A DNA stretch of 64,000 bases from Tengunoibacter tsumagoiensis. Lineage in GTDB: Bacteria; Chloroflexota; Ktedonobacteria; Ktedonobacterales; Ktedonobacteraceae. The notes under the pieces are model-generated. The model saw only the letters and a program-made list of their open reading frames with translations, was not told the DNA's origin and did not search any database. Every line of letters starts with the position of its first letter. Positions within the stretch are counted from its first letter, which is position 1. Shown one piece after another: positions 63,401-64,000 of the stretch. The stretch is taken from the NCBI RefSeq assembly GCF_003967535.1, contig NZ_BIFR01000002.1:2046001-2110000 (forward strand), read 5' to 3'. The position numbers and the translations under genes were made by a program.

Positions 63401-64000
63401 TTTAGCTGAAGTAGGTCTTCAAGCCGACCAACAAATGGCGGACGTTCAATAAGACACGTTGATCGTCGTCCCTCTAAGGGAAAAACCGTCAAGGGTACCT
63501 GTTTGCCTTTTGCTTGTAACAGTCGGCTTTCATGAAAAGAATAGGCTGAACGAGCAGCTTGAGCCGTCCGCTCACTCACTAGAATCTCTCCAGGCGTGGC
63601 CCCCTGTTGCAAACGAGCAGAAACATTAACGGCATCGCCTGTTACCAGAAAATCCAGACGATCGGGGTTATTGGTAGCGACTACCACTCCAGTGTTGACC
63701 CCAATTCGTAAATTGAAGTGTCGATTGAGAATTTCATCCTGTGCGATCGCATCGCGCAAGGCCAGAGCCGATGCCAATGCCCGTTCAGGATCATCATCGT
63801 GTACCTGAGAAAGTCCGAAGATCGCCATCACTGCATCGCCAATAAACTTCTCTAATGTCCCACCACGGGGAACGATAATGCGGCGCGCATGATCATAATA
63901 GCGGTTCATCAAAGCGCGAACATCCTCAGCATCAAACATCTCCCCGAGCGCAGTTGAACCAACTACATCGGCAAACAGAATCGTTACCAGCTTTCGCTCT
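60451..64000 (-). CDS. class III adenylate/guanylate cyclase-AAA ATPase-TPR protein (5' end cut by window)
   Basis: At least 1182 residues; the reading frame stays open to the window edge (ERKLVTILFADVVGST precedes the first in-window Met at 63939), so the true start lies beyond 64000. The cyclase domain has the metal-binding Asp of FADVVGST, the second metal Asp of FIGDAVMAIFG, and LRIGVNTGVV. An AAA-type ATPase follows with Walker A IIAPAGTGKTRLIEEF and Walker B HILVFEDLHWA. The C-terminal half is helical, TPR-like repeats. This architecture (cyclase-ATPase-TPR) is common in signal-transduction regulators; cAMP or cGMP output is expected. The adjacent genes do not reveal its input. Confidence 0.85.
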   Translation of the reverse strand, partial: ERKLVTILFADVVGSTALGEMFDAEDVRALMNRYYDHARRIIVPRGGTLEKFIGDAVMAIFGLSQVHDDDPERALASALALRDAIAQDEILNRHFNLRIGVNTGVVVATNNPDRLDFLVTGDAVNVSARLQQGATPGEILVSERTAQAARSAYSFHESRLLQAKGKQVPLTVFPLEGRRSTCLIERPPFVGRLEDLLQLKLLRLQVVKEQHPQVAQIIAPAGTGKTRLIEEFLAHLQPSEGFKVAFAPCLPYGQTLTYWPMRGLLSRLLGQAPEKGLLQTIFRQGGFSNHDSERLADLILLTLGIDENDPSVSTKQDTLSVPFEPKQTELHNRLSWLSDKENLKKVTSLNDLKRGVKIINPLAVPPRPSPASPPLPPGMQSRQLLESLKVHGADIGTALLEQILTSVSENLYQTLNEIVPSQFLATNRESLFEAWRILLELLAQKSPHILVFEDLHWASDALFDLIAYLSQRRTKAPILFLVIGRPELLEKNLAWQGRQHTVKTLLLQPLPSQEIQRLLLKRHPELPESISHEIAERSGGNPFFALELLHVTREQSQHDGQELALPDTIHATILARLDQLLPLERMLLQRASVVNRTLSYQTLQVLSDGLSDEELHQVLESLQRREMLVQLQGGQDSPQYVFRHALIRDIVYGTLSRTERARLHSQIALWLEALASDHLDEYIELIAYHYREAFQLSRQSVVPQPLPFNSEHAALALERAGLIAGRAGSYSEARQNLQLAIELASGTEPIRLYEELAESLPYGETSFHAYQKALDCWRADEKREPLTGARLLRKILMAGSRHSHFPKFSSEQEESMRSEALALVEDAHDQDERWRILLTSCFDARFRHTQPVSDSQLLLIQEKRELARQAVDYFERVSSWEALSEALDAYGCLSTLLDDLPEALEAQQRRLTIPNLPIGEWEDVVSSVSYCFLVMGRYHDCLTHARQTFANLKPDQPLARLGRVTSDAARAAYFCGEWDELEQLASTLDEIYECMRYDQSVQSQLVQGYHALLLLALARENHDQIPVLTAKIQASAPMLGTHLIDYLAALVQEDVKLFSFDASSYMGEKFSIALLLFFNEHRQPLPAETLAKFNLSNEGNRSLKEIAMAIQANDNLRLACAIDAVEAASLVPHAARMRVVLAEQNGDMHQLQLARPVLEHLGDRQFLRRLKAVIEKSVAQRD

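Noticed and set aside
1..64000. tRNA, rRNA or transposase genes
   Set aside because: None could be recognised by eye on either strand; short tRNAs could be missed without a dedicated search.

Overview
The window looks like a chromosomal segment from a soil Ktedonobacteria-type Chloroflexota. The reasons are the mid-range base composition, the abundance of giant signalling proteins (NB-ARC/LuxR, STAND-WD40, Ser/Thr kinase-WD40, adenylate cyclase-ATPase-TPR, XRE-TPR), F420-type oxidoreductases beside Gram-positive-like Shine-Dalgarno sites, and XRE-TPR proteins with an internal RRExLxxLA motif. This placement is inferred from gene content; no rRNA or tRNA gene was seen. About 50 protein genes are supported. 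Most are single genes or two- to three-gene operons separated by clear hairpins.

Layout. 1-8.4 kb: metabolic and envelope genes (glycosyltransferase, bifunctional homocysteine methyltransferase/MTHFR, lipoprotein, LLM-class F420 oxidoreductase, DinB-like protein, polysaccharide deacetylase). 8.7-20.4 kb: signalling and cell-surface region with an NB-ARC/TPR/LuxR regulator, a Yip1-like membrane protein, a receiver-like/pseudokinase fusion, a beta-helix protein, and a two-gene operon of a zinc-ribbon membrane protein plus a CHAT (caspase-like) protein. 20.6-28 kb: DUF929 thioredoxin-fold membrane protein, then a sugar cluster (ThuA-like protein behind a structured leader, two tandem aldo/keto reductases, glucokinase on the other strand) and a YihY membrane protein. 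28-36.7 kb: PHP phosphoesterase, deazaflavin-type nitroreductase, GNAT, short methyltransferase, a tandem XRE-TPR/TPR pair, a nitrilase-family hydrolase, and a divergent HxlR-DoxX pair with an operator palindrome. 37-40 kb: complete P450 operon (3Fe-4S ferredoxin, FAD reductase, P450). 40.7-51 kb: the most unusual part: pentapeptide-repeat membrane protein, a membrane-anchored WD40-Roc GTPase-zinc ribbon-TIR protein, an ArsB-type transporter, an FGE-domain protein, and a convergent STAND-WD40 ATPase. 51-64 kb: asparagine synthase, alpha/beta hydrolase, Ser/Thr kinase-WD40, phosphotransferase, acyltransferase, 5'-3' exonuclease, GNAT, and a class III cyclase-ATPase-TPR protein cut by the window end.

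The strongest candidates for something new are the WD40-Roc-TIR protein (about 41.9-45.1 kb), the zinc-ribbon/CHAT operon (17.8-20.4 kb), and the pseudokinase at 13.4-15.3 kb. All have architectures typical of immune or cell-death signalling, but nothing in the window proves such a role. All functions are read from motifs by eye; no database search was run.
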